Positions 26,461 through 33,581 of a DNA stretch of 64,000 nucleotides are shown here, piece by piece. The stretch's first letter is position 1. Each line of letters opens with the position of its first letter. Both the position numbers and the translations under genes were made by a program. The notes under the pieces are model-generated. The model did no database searches, was not told the origin of the DNA, and was given only the letters and a program-made list of their open reading frames with translations. The DNA comes from Deltaproteobacteria bacterium. Its GTDB lineage: Bacteria > Myxococcota_A > UBA9160 > UBA4427. The stretch lies in assembly GCA_029261835.1 (NCBI GenBank), contig JAJDAO010000055.1:144688-208687 (forward strand). Direction: 5' to 3'.

Positions 26461-26488
26461 CGGGCCGGCGAAGCGGGAGACCGGCCCG
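26461..26488 (-). terminator. Perfect 8-bp hairpin after the protease operon
   Basis: CGGGCCGG (26461-26468) and CCGGCCCG (26481-26488) pair perfectly around a 12-base loop, 28 bp beyond the metalloprotease stop. There is no following T-run on the minus strand, so it is either a Rho-dependent end or an mRNA-stabilising hairpin. Position at the operon end is the main support. Confidence 0.45.
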
Positions 26489-26516
26489 TGTTCGGGTGCG
26501 TGGCTGGGGCGCTCGG

Positions 26517-27701
26517 CTACTCGCTCACCACGCCACGGGCCTTGCGAACCTTGAAGGCGCGGCTCGCGACCCAGACTACCTCCTCGCCGCTCGAATCCTT
26601 CCCCACGACCCTGAACTTGATCAGACGGCTCCCCGGCAGATTGCTGGGAACGACCCACTCGAAATGATCTTCGGCCAGATCGGATGCGATCGTGTTCCAC
26701 TCCGCATCCCTGAACTTCTGCCCACCAGCTCGCCAGTAGCTCCGGTACTGGATATCAACCGCTTCGACGGCCGTACCGGCCTCCCACCGGATCCTCGCGG
26801 TCTCCCCCCTGCGCAGCTTCGTCTTCTTGACGGGCGCGAGCAGACGCAGCGTGGGGGGCGGCTCGGCCGTAGCGGGCTCGCTGTAGGCGGCGAACTGATG
26901 GCGCGTGACCTGCAGACTACGGGCTGCATCCGCGCTTCGGCTCGCCCGCTTGCCGTTGGGGTCGAAGCCACAGGGACTTCCATCGCAGAGTAGATCGGGA
27001 TTGGAGAACTTGTAGATTTTGTGTCCCGCGTAGGCTGAGCGATACGCCATGACGGTCACGAAGCCGTGCCGCAAGCCGTGACCGAGCGAGTACTCGAAGG
27101 TCCCGCCGCGCCTGTTCTGCTTGCGCGAGTGCTGCAGACCCATGTTGTGCCCCAGCTCATGCGCGAGCACATAGTCCGAGCAGTTGATCGACACGTGACT
27201 GAAGGCGTAGTCGCCGTCACGGCTCGTAAAGCGGCCGCCAGAGCCGTTGCCACCGATCCAGGCCAGGCCGCAGATGCTGTCACCGACGTACGGCCGCATC
27301 ATGACGACCATGTCGGCACCGTACTCTTCGCGCAGGGCGGCCGCGTGCCGGCCGAGGTCGCTGCGCGAGGCGAATGTGAGATCGTTCAGCGCCTTGCGGG
27401 AGTTGACCTTGTCGCTGTAGTCCACCTGCTCGCTGTGAACTACCCGGAGCTGCATGTCGACGTCGCTGTCGCTGTAGATCTGGTTTGCCACGTTGATCAG
27501 GTGACTGATACGCGTGTCGACGTCGCTATAGCGCTCCGCGGCAGCCGGCGTGTAGAGCACCAGCAGGTCCACGATCGCGGTGCCGGCAATCGCGCTCCGA
27601 GAGACCAGCAGGGTCAGGCACAGCAGCAAGCCCAAGCTGAGCAACCGGCCCCGGCTGTCGAGCGCGCAGGCTGTCAGCGGGGCCGTGGCGACGCGTGTCA
27701 T
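26517..27701 (-). CDS. Secreted zinc metalloprotease (reprolysin/M72-like)
   Basis: Exported metzincin-type endopeptidase, 394 residues. After a signal peptide (about 1-39, ending SAIAG), the catalytic domain begins at once with IVDLLVLYTPAAAERYSD. The zinc site HELGHNMGLQH (181-191) gives three His ligands and the catalytic Glu182; the Met-turn is VTVMAYRS. Residues about 285-394 form a beta-rich C-terminal domain with PVKKTKLRRGETARIRW, probably for substrate or surface binding. The start ATG 27701 follows AAAGGAG; the longer frame is not needed. Relatives of this kind usually carry an N-terminal propeptide in the same chain, but here a propeptide-like domain is encoded by the gene upstream. 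Confidence 0.87.
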   Translation of the reverse strand: MTRVATAPLTACALDSRGRLLSLGLLLCLTLLVSRSAIAGTAIVDLLVLYTPAAAERYSDVDTRISHLINVANQIYSDSDVDMQLRVVHSEQVDYSDKVNSRKALNDLTFASRSDLGRHAAALREEYGADMVVMMRPYVGDSICGLAWIGGNGSGGRFTSRDGDYAFSHVSINCSDYVLAHELGHNMGLQHSRKQNRRGGTFEYSLGHGLRHGFVTVMAYRSAYAGHKIYKFSNPDLLCDGSPCGFDPNGKRASRSADAARSLQVTRHQFAAYSEPATAEPPPTLRLLAPVKKTKLRRGETARIRWEAGTAVEAVDIQYRSYWRAGGQKFRDAEWNTIASDLAEDHFEWVVPSNLPGSRLIKFRVVGKDSSGEEVVWVASRAFKVRKARGVVSE

Positions 27702-27772
27702 TTGCGGCTCCTTTCGGGCGGGACGTCGCGTTGCGCTTCGCCGCACGCGCACGCCCAGGTGGGACGGCGGCC

Positions 27773-28582
27773 TCACGCGTCCAGCTCTTCGAGCTCGTCT
27801 TCCGAGAGCGGGTCGGGCTCCTCATCCCATTGCTCGGGATCGTCGGGGTAGAGGACGTCGGCGACGGCGGGATCGACCAACACGTCGAAGAAGTCATCCA
27901 GCATGATCCATCCGGCTCCCCCCTCCACCTCACTCTGGATCACGTAGGCGCCATAGGGCGTGATGAGGCTGGCGAGCATGACGGTGGCGCCGATGGTGAT
28001 GGTGACGGGGTAGTCATCCTCCTGGGCCGCGAGGTGGCCATTCAGGACTTTGTCCCCGTTGGAGCTGAAGCTGACGCGCTCGATCTGGGCCTCGAAGGCG
28101 CCCTTCTCCGGCACCGGCAGAGCGACGGCGTCACCTGCCTCGACCGTCTGCAGCACGGAGGGGTCGATCTCGATACCGGCGCTCGCCGGCAAGTAGTCGC
28201 CAATTGGCAGCACGCCCGTCTCGGCCTCGTGATCCGTCGCCAGCCGCCAGAGCGAGGGCACGCGAGCCACCACGCTCCAGTCGTCGGGCGATGGCGGGAC
28301 GAGGGGCTCTGGCGATTCCACCCGCTGCCGTTCGTGCGCGAGGACCGCGGGCGCCGCCGGCTCAGACGCGGGAGCCAGCTCGGCCGGCACGATACGAGCG
28401 GCGGACACCGCCGGTGCGACGACGGATGTGGAGACGGCATCGCCGGGAATGCATGGAATCAGCGCGTTCGCCAGCAGTGCGACCAGCGTGGGAATCCAGT
28501 GGACGTAGTGACTGCGGCTGTGGAGGCGAGCCGGTTGCGGTTCACCCTCGCTGGACGGGCGACTGTCGGGTGCAGCACTCAC
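27773..28582 (-). CDS. Propeptide-like membrane-anchored or exported protein
   Basis: A 269-residue protein. Residues about 27-48 are hydrophobic (HWIPTLVALLANALIPCIPG), a signal anchor or signal peptide, followed by an Ala/Pro-rich linker. Residues about 120-225 resemble the propeptide domain of M72/reprolysin-type secreted metalloproteases (GIEIDPSVLQTVEAGDAVAL; VTITIGATVMLASLITPYG). The C-terminal 40 residues are strongly acidic. It sits 71 bp ahead of the metalloprotease gene on the same strand, so it probably acts in trans as chaperone or inhibitor of that enzyme. The start is GTG 28582 behind AAAGGAG. A c-di-GMP riboswitch covers its leader. Function is inferred from the resemblance and position. 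Confidence 0.7.
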   Translation of the reverse strand: MSAAPDSRPSSEGEPQPARLHSRSHYVHWIPTLVALLANALIPCIPGDAVSTSVVAPAVSAARIVPAELAPASEPAAPAVLAHERQRVESPEPLVPPSPDDWSVVARVPSLWRLATDHEAETGVLPIGDYLPASAGIEIDPSVLQTVEAGDAVALPVPEKGAFEAQIERVSFSSNGDKVLNGHLAAQEDDYPVTITIGATVMLASLITPYGAYVIQSEVEGGAGWIMLDDFFDVLVDPAVADVLYPDDPEQWDEEPDPLSEDELEELDA

Positions 28583-28588
28583 TCGATG

Positions 28589-28685
28589 CTCCTTTCGGTA
28601 GCCGTTCGACCCACCCGGCTGGCTTGCCGGGCTCTGGGCACTGGCTTTGCGTCACCGCCTTTCGACGGGTTTGCCTTTTCGAGGA
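28589..28685 (-). promoter_or_regulatory. Cyclic-di-GMP (GEMM-I) riboswitch
   Basis: Read on the minus strand, the leader carries the invariant GEMM-I blocks in order: AGGCAAACC (about 28676-28668), a hairpin capped by GAAA, then GACGCAAAGCC (28653-28643). A second hairpin CCCGGC-aagcca-GCCGGG (28631-28614) follows, and the element ends in CCGAAAGGAG, where the GGAG is the ribosome site of the propeptide-like gene eight bases on. The first half matches the consensus closely, the second half is looser. Placing the ribosome site at the 3' edge suggests control of translation; direction (on or off) cannot be read. In Clostridioides difficile the same class controls a secreted metalloprotease. 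Confidence 0.85.
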
Positions 28686-29030
28686 ATCAGCGTGTGCGGA
28701 AGCAGTGTGGATAGAGGGTTCTGCGGAAGCTGGAACGCGGCGTTTGCAGGACTGGGCAGCCGATCTCTGACCCCACTCTTCGCCCAGTGGAGTGTTCCGC
28801 TTTAGCTGGAATTGACCCCAGCGGACTCAGATTCGCGCAGCTCGGAACGACACGAGTCACCCAGAAGCACGCCCAAGTGTTGGGTCTAGCAGCTCTTTTT
28901 CTCAAAACCGAAGTGTGCAAATGCTGCCCCCTGGGTGACGTCGCGGGCAGATTTCTTCGACACAAATGCGCGCGCCTCGCCACTTAACCCGCAACCGAGT
29001 CTCCGAATCTCTTTCGAAAGGACGCCCGCA
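28686..29030. other. Intergenic region before PEP-CTERM gene
   Basis: 345 bp between the riboswitch leader and the rightward PEP-CTERM gene. It should hold promoters for both. The stretch around 28790-28815 (GCTTTAGCTGGAATTGACCC) looks like the end sequence of some insertion elements, but no transposase remnant or partner end is present. A TTTTT run at about 28896 follows no clear stem. Confidence 0.4.
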
Positions 29031-29867
29031 ATGTTCCTTCGCTCGACGCAGCTTCGAGAAGCCTCCCGAGTGGCGTTTGGCCTACTGGCGGTGGTCGTGT
29101 CGGGGCTGCTGCTCGGCACAGCCCAGACCGCCGAAGCCACCTCCATGCAGCACTCTGAGAGGCCGCCGCTGGTGACGGATCCGCCCAGCCTTCCGCCCCT
29201 GCCGGGGATTGCGCTGGCCGACCTCGTCTTCAACGGCGACTCATTCAGGTCGGACAATGGCGAGCTGCTATTCAGCAACTTCAGCGCCAGAACGACCAAT
29301 GCGCTGCCCGAGAGCCTCTACCTCTACCGGGTCATTCCGTTCGCGGACGGCTTCCGCTTGCTTTGCTCGAACCTCTTCCACGCGATCGCCTGCGACACGC
29401 CGCTCGAGCTGTCCGCAGGCCCGACAAGGCTCAAGCTGAAGTACTCGGTCGCGACCACCGAAGGCCTGGTGATAGACAGCGTATCCCTCTCGTTCTGGGA
29501 AGGACCGACCGGCGGTGACATCCGAACCACACTGCGGGCCATGAGCGACGAGGACTACGAAAGGCTCGGCTATCTGACGGTCTGGGACCGCGGCGTGCTC
29601 AACCAGTGCAGTGACGGCGAGCAGAGCATGTACGGCAAGAGCAAGTGCCGGCACAAAGTGAGGCTCAGCGAGGACGAGACCCTGCTGAAGGCGCTCGACC
29701 AGCTCAAGATACGGGAAACCGTCAAGACAGGCCCCAACCACTTCGGCCCGTGGGCCGTGGACCGCCATTTCCACACGAGAGTGGTACCGGAGCCCACGAC
29801 CGCCCTGCTCTTGGGTCTCGGCCTGACAGGTCTGGCCATCGGGGGAAGACGAACTCGCCGCGGCTGA
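29031..29867 (+). CDS. PEP-CTERM exported protein
   Basis: A 278-residue exported protein of unknown function. It has an N-terminal signal peptide (about 1-36, ending AEATS) and a C-terminal PEP-CTERM sorting signal: VPEPTTALLLGLGLTGLAIG followed by a basic tail. Such tails are recognised by an exosortase (EpsH/XrtA type), which anchors or releases the protein during exopolysaccharide export. The middle is predicted mainly beta with three Cys residues (LLCSNLFHAIACD; NQCSDG). The ATG at 29031 follows GAAAGGA. No exosortase gene is in the window, so it must be elsewhere in the genome. The divergent neighbour is the riboswitch-controlled protease operon. Confidence 0.85.
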   Translation: MFLRSTQLREASRVAFGLLAVVVSGLLLGTAQTAEATSMQHSERPPLVTDPPSLPPLPGIALADLVFNGDSFRSDNGELLFSNFSARTTNALPESLYLYRVIPFADGFRLLCSNLFHAIACDTPLELSAGPTRLKLKYSVATTEGLVIDSVSLSFWEGPTGGDIRTTLRAMSDEDYERLGYLTVWDRGVLNQCSDGEQSMYGKSKCRHKVRLSEDETLLKALDQLKIRETVKTGPNHFGPWAVDRHFHTRVVPEPTTALLLGLGLTGLAIGGRRTRRG

Positions 29868-29884
29868 CCCGCGCGAGCAGCCGG

Positions 29885-30970
29885 CTAGAAGACGATCACG
29901 CCACGTGCGTTGATTCCCTTCTCCATGTCCTCGAAGGCCTGAGGCGCCTGATCGATGCTGTACGTATTGGTCACCATGTCGTCGAGGTTGAGCTTCCCGT
30001 TCATGTAGAGGTCGAGCAACATCGGGAAGTCGTGATAGACGTTCGCGTCCCCGTAGTAGCTGCCCTTCAGCGTCTTGCCCTCCATCGAAAGGAGAAGCGC
30101 GTTGAGGGGCACGACATCGGTCAGGCTGCCCACACCGACGATCGTCACCGTACCGCCGCGGCGTGCCGCCGCGTTGGATTCGACCATGAGCTGGGCGACG
30201 CCGACCGCCTCGAATGTAAAGTCGGCCCCTTCGCCGCTCGTCAGCTCCTTGACCTTCAGCACCGCCATCCCGTCGCTGCCGTTCACCACGTGGGTGGCGC
30301 CAAAGCTCTTCGCCATCTCGAGCTTGTTGTCAGCCAGGTCGATGCCAATGATCTGGGCCGCGCCTGCGAGCCTCGCGCCCTGTATGATCGACAGCCCGAT
30401 ACCGCCACACCCGAAGACCGCCACACGCGAGCCGGCGGTAACCTGGGCCGTGTTGAGCACCGCGCCGACGCCCGTCATCACGCCGCAGCCCACCAGCGCC
30501 GCCTTCTCGAGCGGGATGTTCTTGTCGATCTTCACGGCGCTAACGGCCGGCACGATGCAGTACTCGGCCATGCAGCCGAGAAACTGCATGGTTCCGAGAT
30601 CCGTCTCGCCGAGGTGAACCCGATACGTGCCGTCGAGCATCTTGCCGTCCGGCGCGCCCGCGGAGCAGAACTGCGGCTGCAAACGGTGGCAGGACGGGCA
30701 CTGGCCACAGGCCGGGTTGAAGCTGAGAACGACGTGGTCTCCCACCTCGAATCCTGTGACGCCTTCACCGATCTGGTCGACAATGCCCGCGCCTTCGTGG
30801 CCCAGTACGAGGGGCTTGGGCAGCGGCAAGATTCCCTTGATGACCGAGAGATCGGAGTGACAAACCCCGCACGCGCCGAGCTTGATCTTGAGTTCACCCG
30901 GCTTGGGGGGATCGAGGGTGACCTCCTCGACGGAGTACTTGTCCTGGTCGAAGCTGACCACTGCCTTCAT
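29885..30970 (-). CDS. Zinc-dependent alcohol dehydrogenase (MDR family)
   Basis: Cytoplasmic medium-chain dehydrogenase, 361 residues, oxidising an alcohol with NAD(P). Catalytic zinc ligands are Cys37 (GACGVCHSD) and His58-Glu59 (GHEGAGIV). The structural zinc lobe is complete: Cys88, 91, 94, 102. The Rossmann motif is VAVFGCGGIGLSIIQGARL, and the acidic end of the second strand is IGIDLADNK, favouring NAD over NADP. It looks closest to class III-like or NDMA-dependent type enzymes; substrate unknown. ATG 30970 has AGGAG ahead; the longer frame to 31108 runs back into the mlaC-like gene and is not used. It is last in a minus-strand run with mlaC, yjbQ and MAPEG genes. Confidence 0.88.
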   Translation of the reverse strand: MKAVVSFDQDKYSVEEVTLDPPKPGELKIKLGACGVCHSDLSVIKGILPLPKPLVLGHEGAGIVDQIGEGVTGFEVGDHVVLSFNPACGQCPSCHRLQPQFCSAGAPDGKMLDGTYRVHLGETDLGTMQFLGCMAEYCIVPAVSAVKIDKNIPLEKAALVGCGVMTGVGAVLNTAQVTAGSRVAVFGCGGIGLSIIQGARLAGAAQIIGIDLADNKLEMAKSFGATHVVNGSDGMAVLKVKELTSGEGADFTFEAVGVAQLMVESNAAARRGGTVTIVGVGSLTDVVPLNALLLSMEGKTLKGSYYGDANVYHDFPMLLDLYMNGKLNLDDMVTNTYSIDQAPQAFEDMEKGINARGVIVF

Positions 30971-31073
30971 GTGAGTGCTCTCCTGTTCATGCCGCGTCCG
31001 AGCCATCGGCGGATTGGGGTCCGGCGAGCATAGCCCGCCCGGGCGCGGGCGCAGAGAGCTCCTCGCCGAGCGC

Positions 31074-31700
31074 TCACTTGCGCGAACGGCGCTCCGCCTT
31101 GGCGGCAACCGAATCGATGAGCTGCTCGACCCCCCCTTGTCGCAGTACGGCTGCGTACTCGGAACGACGCAGCGCCACCTCGCTGACGTTCCCGCCGGAG
31201 TAGACGTCTACGATCTTCCAGCCTCTTTCTGCAGCGCGCATGCGGTAATCGAGCGAGACATCCTCTTCGTCGGGGCGGATCAGCTTGGTGCGCACCACGA
31301 GCGTCTCGTGGGAGGCGGGCTTCTGTCCGAGGATCTCGAACGACTCGCCGGAATAGCCATCGAAGCGATCGGCGAAGTTGGAGATCGTGAAAGCGGTGAA
31401 AGCCTCGACCCAGCGGTCGCGTTCACTCTGCGAAAAGCTCTTCCAGTGGCGTCCCACCGTCTTGCGCGCCATGAAGAGCACATCGAAGGTCTCGCGCACA
31501 ATCGGAGCCACCCTCTCGTAGCGCCCCCAATAGCCCAGCTCTTCGGCCCGCCGCATGATCTCGAGCAGCACGTCGTCCAGGCGGTGAATCGCCTGCACGG
31601 CGGGGTCGTCCGCGGCCGGCTCTTCGGCACCGGCGGCACCGGACAGCACGAACAGCAGCGCCAGCAGGACGCAGCGCCGTCTCCGAGTGCGTCGCCTCAT
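31074..31700 (-). CDS. mlaC: MlaC-type periplasmic lipid-binding protein
   Basis: Periplasmic carrier of the MlaC/Ttg2D family, 208 residues, which shuttles phospholipids between outer-membrane complex and the MlaFEDB transporter. Family landmarks are the N-terminal helix region VRETFDVLFMARKTVGRHW with SFSQSERDRWVEAFTAFT (the family 'L-s-eeqr-f-f' core), the YSGESFEI strand and YRMRAAERGWKIVDVYSGG near the end. A basic, hydrophobic signal peptide precedes it. ATG 31700 is used; an upstream TTG at 31730 lacks support. No mlaD/E/F genes are here, so this is an orphan gene that works with a transporter encoded elsewhere. Confidence 0.85.
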   Translation of the reverse strand: MRRRTRRRRCVLLALLFVLSGAAGAEEPAADDPAVQAIHRLDDVLLEIMRRAEELGYWGRYERVAPIVRETFDVLFMARKTVGRHWKSFSQSERDRWVEAFTAFTISNFADRFDGYSGESFEILGQKPASHETLVVRTKLIRPDEEDVSLDYRMRAAERGWKIVDVYSGGNVSEVALRRSEYAAVLRQGGVEQLIDSVAAKAERRSRK

Positions 31701-31805
31701 GGCCGGGAGACTAGCCCCGATTGGGCGCAATCATGCAAAGCGCGCGTTCCCCTATGGGAGCAGCCCCCACGGGCGGGCGCGATTGCGGACCGGCTCGCAC
31801 GCTTC

Positions 31806-32219
31806 TCACTGCCCGAGAATCGTAACCAGCACGCGGCGGTGCCGACGCGGGCCGTCGAAGTCGCAAAGGAAGACATTCTGCCAGCGGGAGAGTGCCAGCT
31901 CTGCGCCGCGCACGGGGATCGTCTCGCTCGGACCGACGATGCCGGCCTGAATGTGGGCGGCTCCGTTGTCGTCGATGCGATCGTGGCGCCACCGGCCGCC
32001 CGGCACGAGCCCGTCCAGGCAGTCGAGAACATCGATCGGCAGGTTGGGGTCATCGTTCTCCTGCACCATCAGTGCCGCCGTGGCGCCTTGGGCGTAGAGC
32101 GAACACAGGCCGTCCGCCACACCCGAACGATTCACATGAGCCCTCACTTCACGCGTGATGTCCACCAGCTCACGGGCGCTGCGCGTCGCGACCTCGATCT
32201 CGGCGGCGTAGAGCTGCAC
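31806..32219 (-). CDS. yjbQ: YjbQ (UPF0047) family protein
   Basis: A 137-residue protein of the YjbQ/UPF0047 family, a small beta-rich fold with conserved His residues; E. coli YjbQ has weak thiamine-phosphate synthase activity, but the physiological role is unknown. Landmarks are SGVADGLCSLYAQGATAALM, QENDDPNLPID, and GAELALSRWQNVFLCDFDGP, which match the family order. The start is GTG 32219, overlapping the stop of the MAPEG gene by one base (TAGTG), which also decides against the longer frame to 32351. The coupling suggests coordinated expression with the membrane protein. Confidence 0.85.
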   Translation of the reverse strand: MQLYAAEIEVATRSARELVDITREVRAHVNRSGVADGLCSLYAQGATAALMVQENDDPNLPIDVLDCLDGLVPGGRWRHDRIDDNGAAHIQAGIVGPSETIPVRGAELALSRWQNVFLCDFDGPRRHRRVLVTILGQ

Positions 32220-32665
32220 TACGAGGTGAGACCCCAATAGATGATCTGCGCCAGCATCAGCAACAGGCACGCCTCGGCGAGCACGAAGCTGAGCGAGCGC
32301 CACGGCTGCATGACGGCGAGATAGAAGACGGAGAAGAGACAGCGCAGGCACGTGAACGCGACGAAGAGCCCGCAGGCCAGCGTCGCGGGAGCGCCCATCA
32401 GCAGATAGAGCGGCGCGATCACCAAGAAGGGGAGCGTGCTCTCGAGATCGTTGCGGTGTGCCCGCAGGCCACGGGCCACTTGGGGATCCTCGTCCCCCAC
32501 GAGCTCGGTGCTCTTGGAGAAGGCGGCGGCATCCTCGGGATTCAGGTAGGCCCGCCGACGAATTCGGACGATGCCCGTGTAGTGACCGACCACCATCATC
32601 TTGGCCACCAACACGGCCGAGCAGATGGCCAGAACTGAAAAGGCAGGGTGGCTCTGGAGATCCAT
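32219..32665 (-). CDS. MAPEG-family membrane protein
   Basis: A 148-residue four-helix membrane protein of the MAPEG family (membrane-associated glutathione and eicosanoid metabolism), closest in look to microsomal prostaglandin E synthase/glutathione transferase types. The family region is RIRRRAYLNPEDAAAF, then ARGLRAHRNDLESTLPF (the E-R-x-x-x-A-H-x-N-x-x-E signature variant), then FTCLRCLFSVFYLAVMQPWR. Bacterial members conjugate glutathione to hydrophobic electrophiles or reduce lipid peroxides. ATG 32665 has GGAGGAGAAGG ahead. It is divergent from a TetR gene 172 bp away, which may control it. Confidence 0.85.
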   Translation of the reverse strand: MDLQSHPAFSVLAICSAVLVAKMMVVGHYTGIVRIRRRAYLNPEDAAAFSKSTELVGDEDPQVARGLRAHRNDLESTLPFLVIAPLYLLMGAPATLACGLFVAFTCLRCLFSVFYLAVMQPWRSLSFVLAEACLLLMLAQIIYWGLTS

Positions 32666-32805
32666 GGGCCTTCTCCTCCGGGGTCGGGTGGGCATCGGGT
32701 GGGCGCGGGCAGCAAGACTACCCGAGATGACCCCATGCCGGCGAACGCGCCCGCCGCCAGCTGCCTCCTCGACGGCCCTCCACTCTCGGGGCGCTGCGCA
32801 CCTTG

Positions 32806-32833
32806 CCAGATTAAAGCGATCCCTTTAATCTGG
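32806..32833. promoter_or_regulatory. TetR operator palindrome
   Basis: A perfect inverted repeat, CCAGATTAAAG (32806-32816) and CTTTAATCTGG (32823-32833) around a six-base spacer, ends four bases before the ATG of the TetR gene. It covers the ribosome-site position, so repressor binding would block both transcription and leader access. Arms of 11 bp in AT-rich sequence within a GC-rich genome mark it as a real operator. The divergent MAPEG-YjbQ genes begin 140 bp away and could share it. Confidence 0.8.
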
Positions 32834-32837
32834 TCAC

Positions 32838-33524
32838 ATGTCGGGAGGTGCAAAGACCACGCGGACAATGCTGCTCGCCAGCGCGGAGCGGCTGTTCGCG
32901 GAGCGCGGGATCGATGCTGTCTCGCTGGCCGAGGTAAACGCGGTCGCGGGACAGCGCAATACGTCGGCCGTCCACTACCACTTCGGCAACAAGGCGGGCC
33001 TCGTCGAGGCGGTCGTAGCCCCCCACCTGGAGGAAATCGATGTCCAGCGCCAGGCGCTCCTCAACGAGTTGGAGCCTATGACGACCGCCGGGCTTCGCGA
33101 CTTGCTGACGGTGCTCGTCCGGCCGCTGGCGGCGAAGCTCGACACGGCGAGTGGCCGCTGCTTCCTGCGACTGCAGGCGCAAGGCGGGCCCAAAGATCTC
33201 GTACCGTGGCCGGCGACGGCCCGACTCGTGGCACTGGTCAAGAAAGCGACGGGCGGCTGGATGCCGAGAGCGATCAGCCAGCAGCGGGCGGACCTGCTCC
33301 AGCTACTGCTCTTCCCGGCACTCGCGACCCGCGCGAGCCTCGAAGAACAGAAGGGGCGCGCTGCCCGCGGGCGGGCGCTCTTCGTGGAGAATCTGATCGA
33401 TGCGCTGGTCGGGATCCTCGAGACTCCGGTCTCCGAGAGCACCCGAACGATCACCACGACATTCCCGCGGCGTCGCGAGCGCTCGAAGAAGAGCTCGAAC
33501 AATCGGAAGGACTCAGGCGGCTGA
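32838..33524 (+). CDS. TetR-family transcriptional regulator
   Basis: A 228-residue repressor. The N-terminal helix-turn-helix is typical: AERLFAERGIDAVSLAEVNA followed by SAVHYHFGNKAGLVEAVV (about residues 15-60). The C-terminal ligand-binding domain is helical, and the last 25 residues are basic and low complexity. The ATG lies directly behind a perfect 28-bp palindrome, the likely autoregulatory operator. Spacing from the MAPEG-YjbQ genes on the opposite strand makes them candidate targets; the lactamase-fold lipoprotein gene 57 bp downstream may be cotranscribed. Ligand unknown. Confidence 0.88.
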   Translation: MSGGAKTTRTMLLASAERLFAERGIDAVSLAEVNAVAGQRNTSAVHYHFGNKAGLVEAVVAPHLEEIDVQRQALLNELEPMTTAGLRDLLTVLVRPLAAKLDTASGRCFLRLQAQGGPKDLVPWPATARLVALVKKATGGWMPRAISQQRADLLQLLLFPALATRASLEEQKGRAARGRALFVENLIDALVGILETPVSESTRTITTTFPRRRERSKKSSNNRKDSGG

Positions 33525-33581
33525 TTCGGCGGGACGCTTCGCGGCCGACCAGGCCGACCTGACCACACCAGGAGGCCCCAC

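Noticed and set aside
28787..28815. Possible insertion-sequence end (TAGCTGGAATTGACCC)
   Set aside because: Similarity is from memory only; no second end, target duplication or transposase trace is visible.
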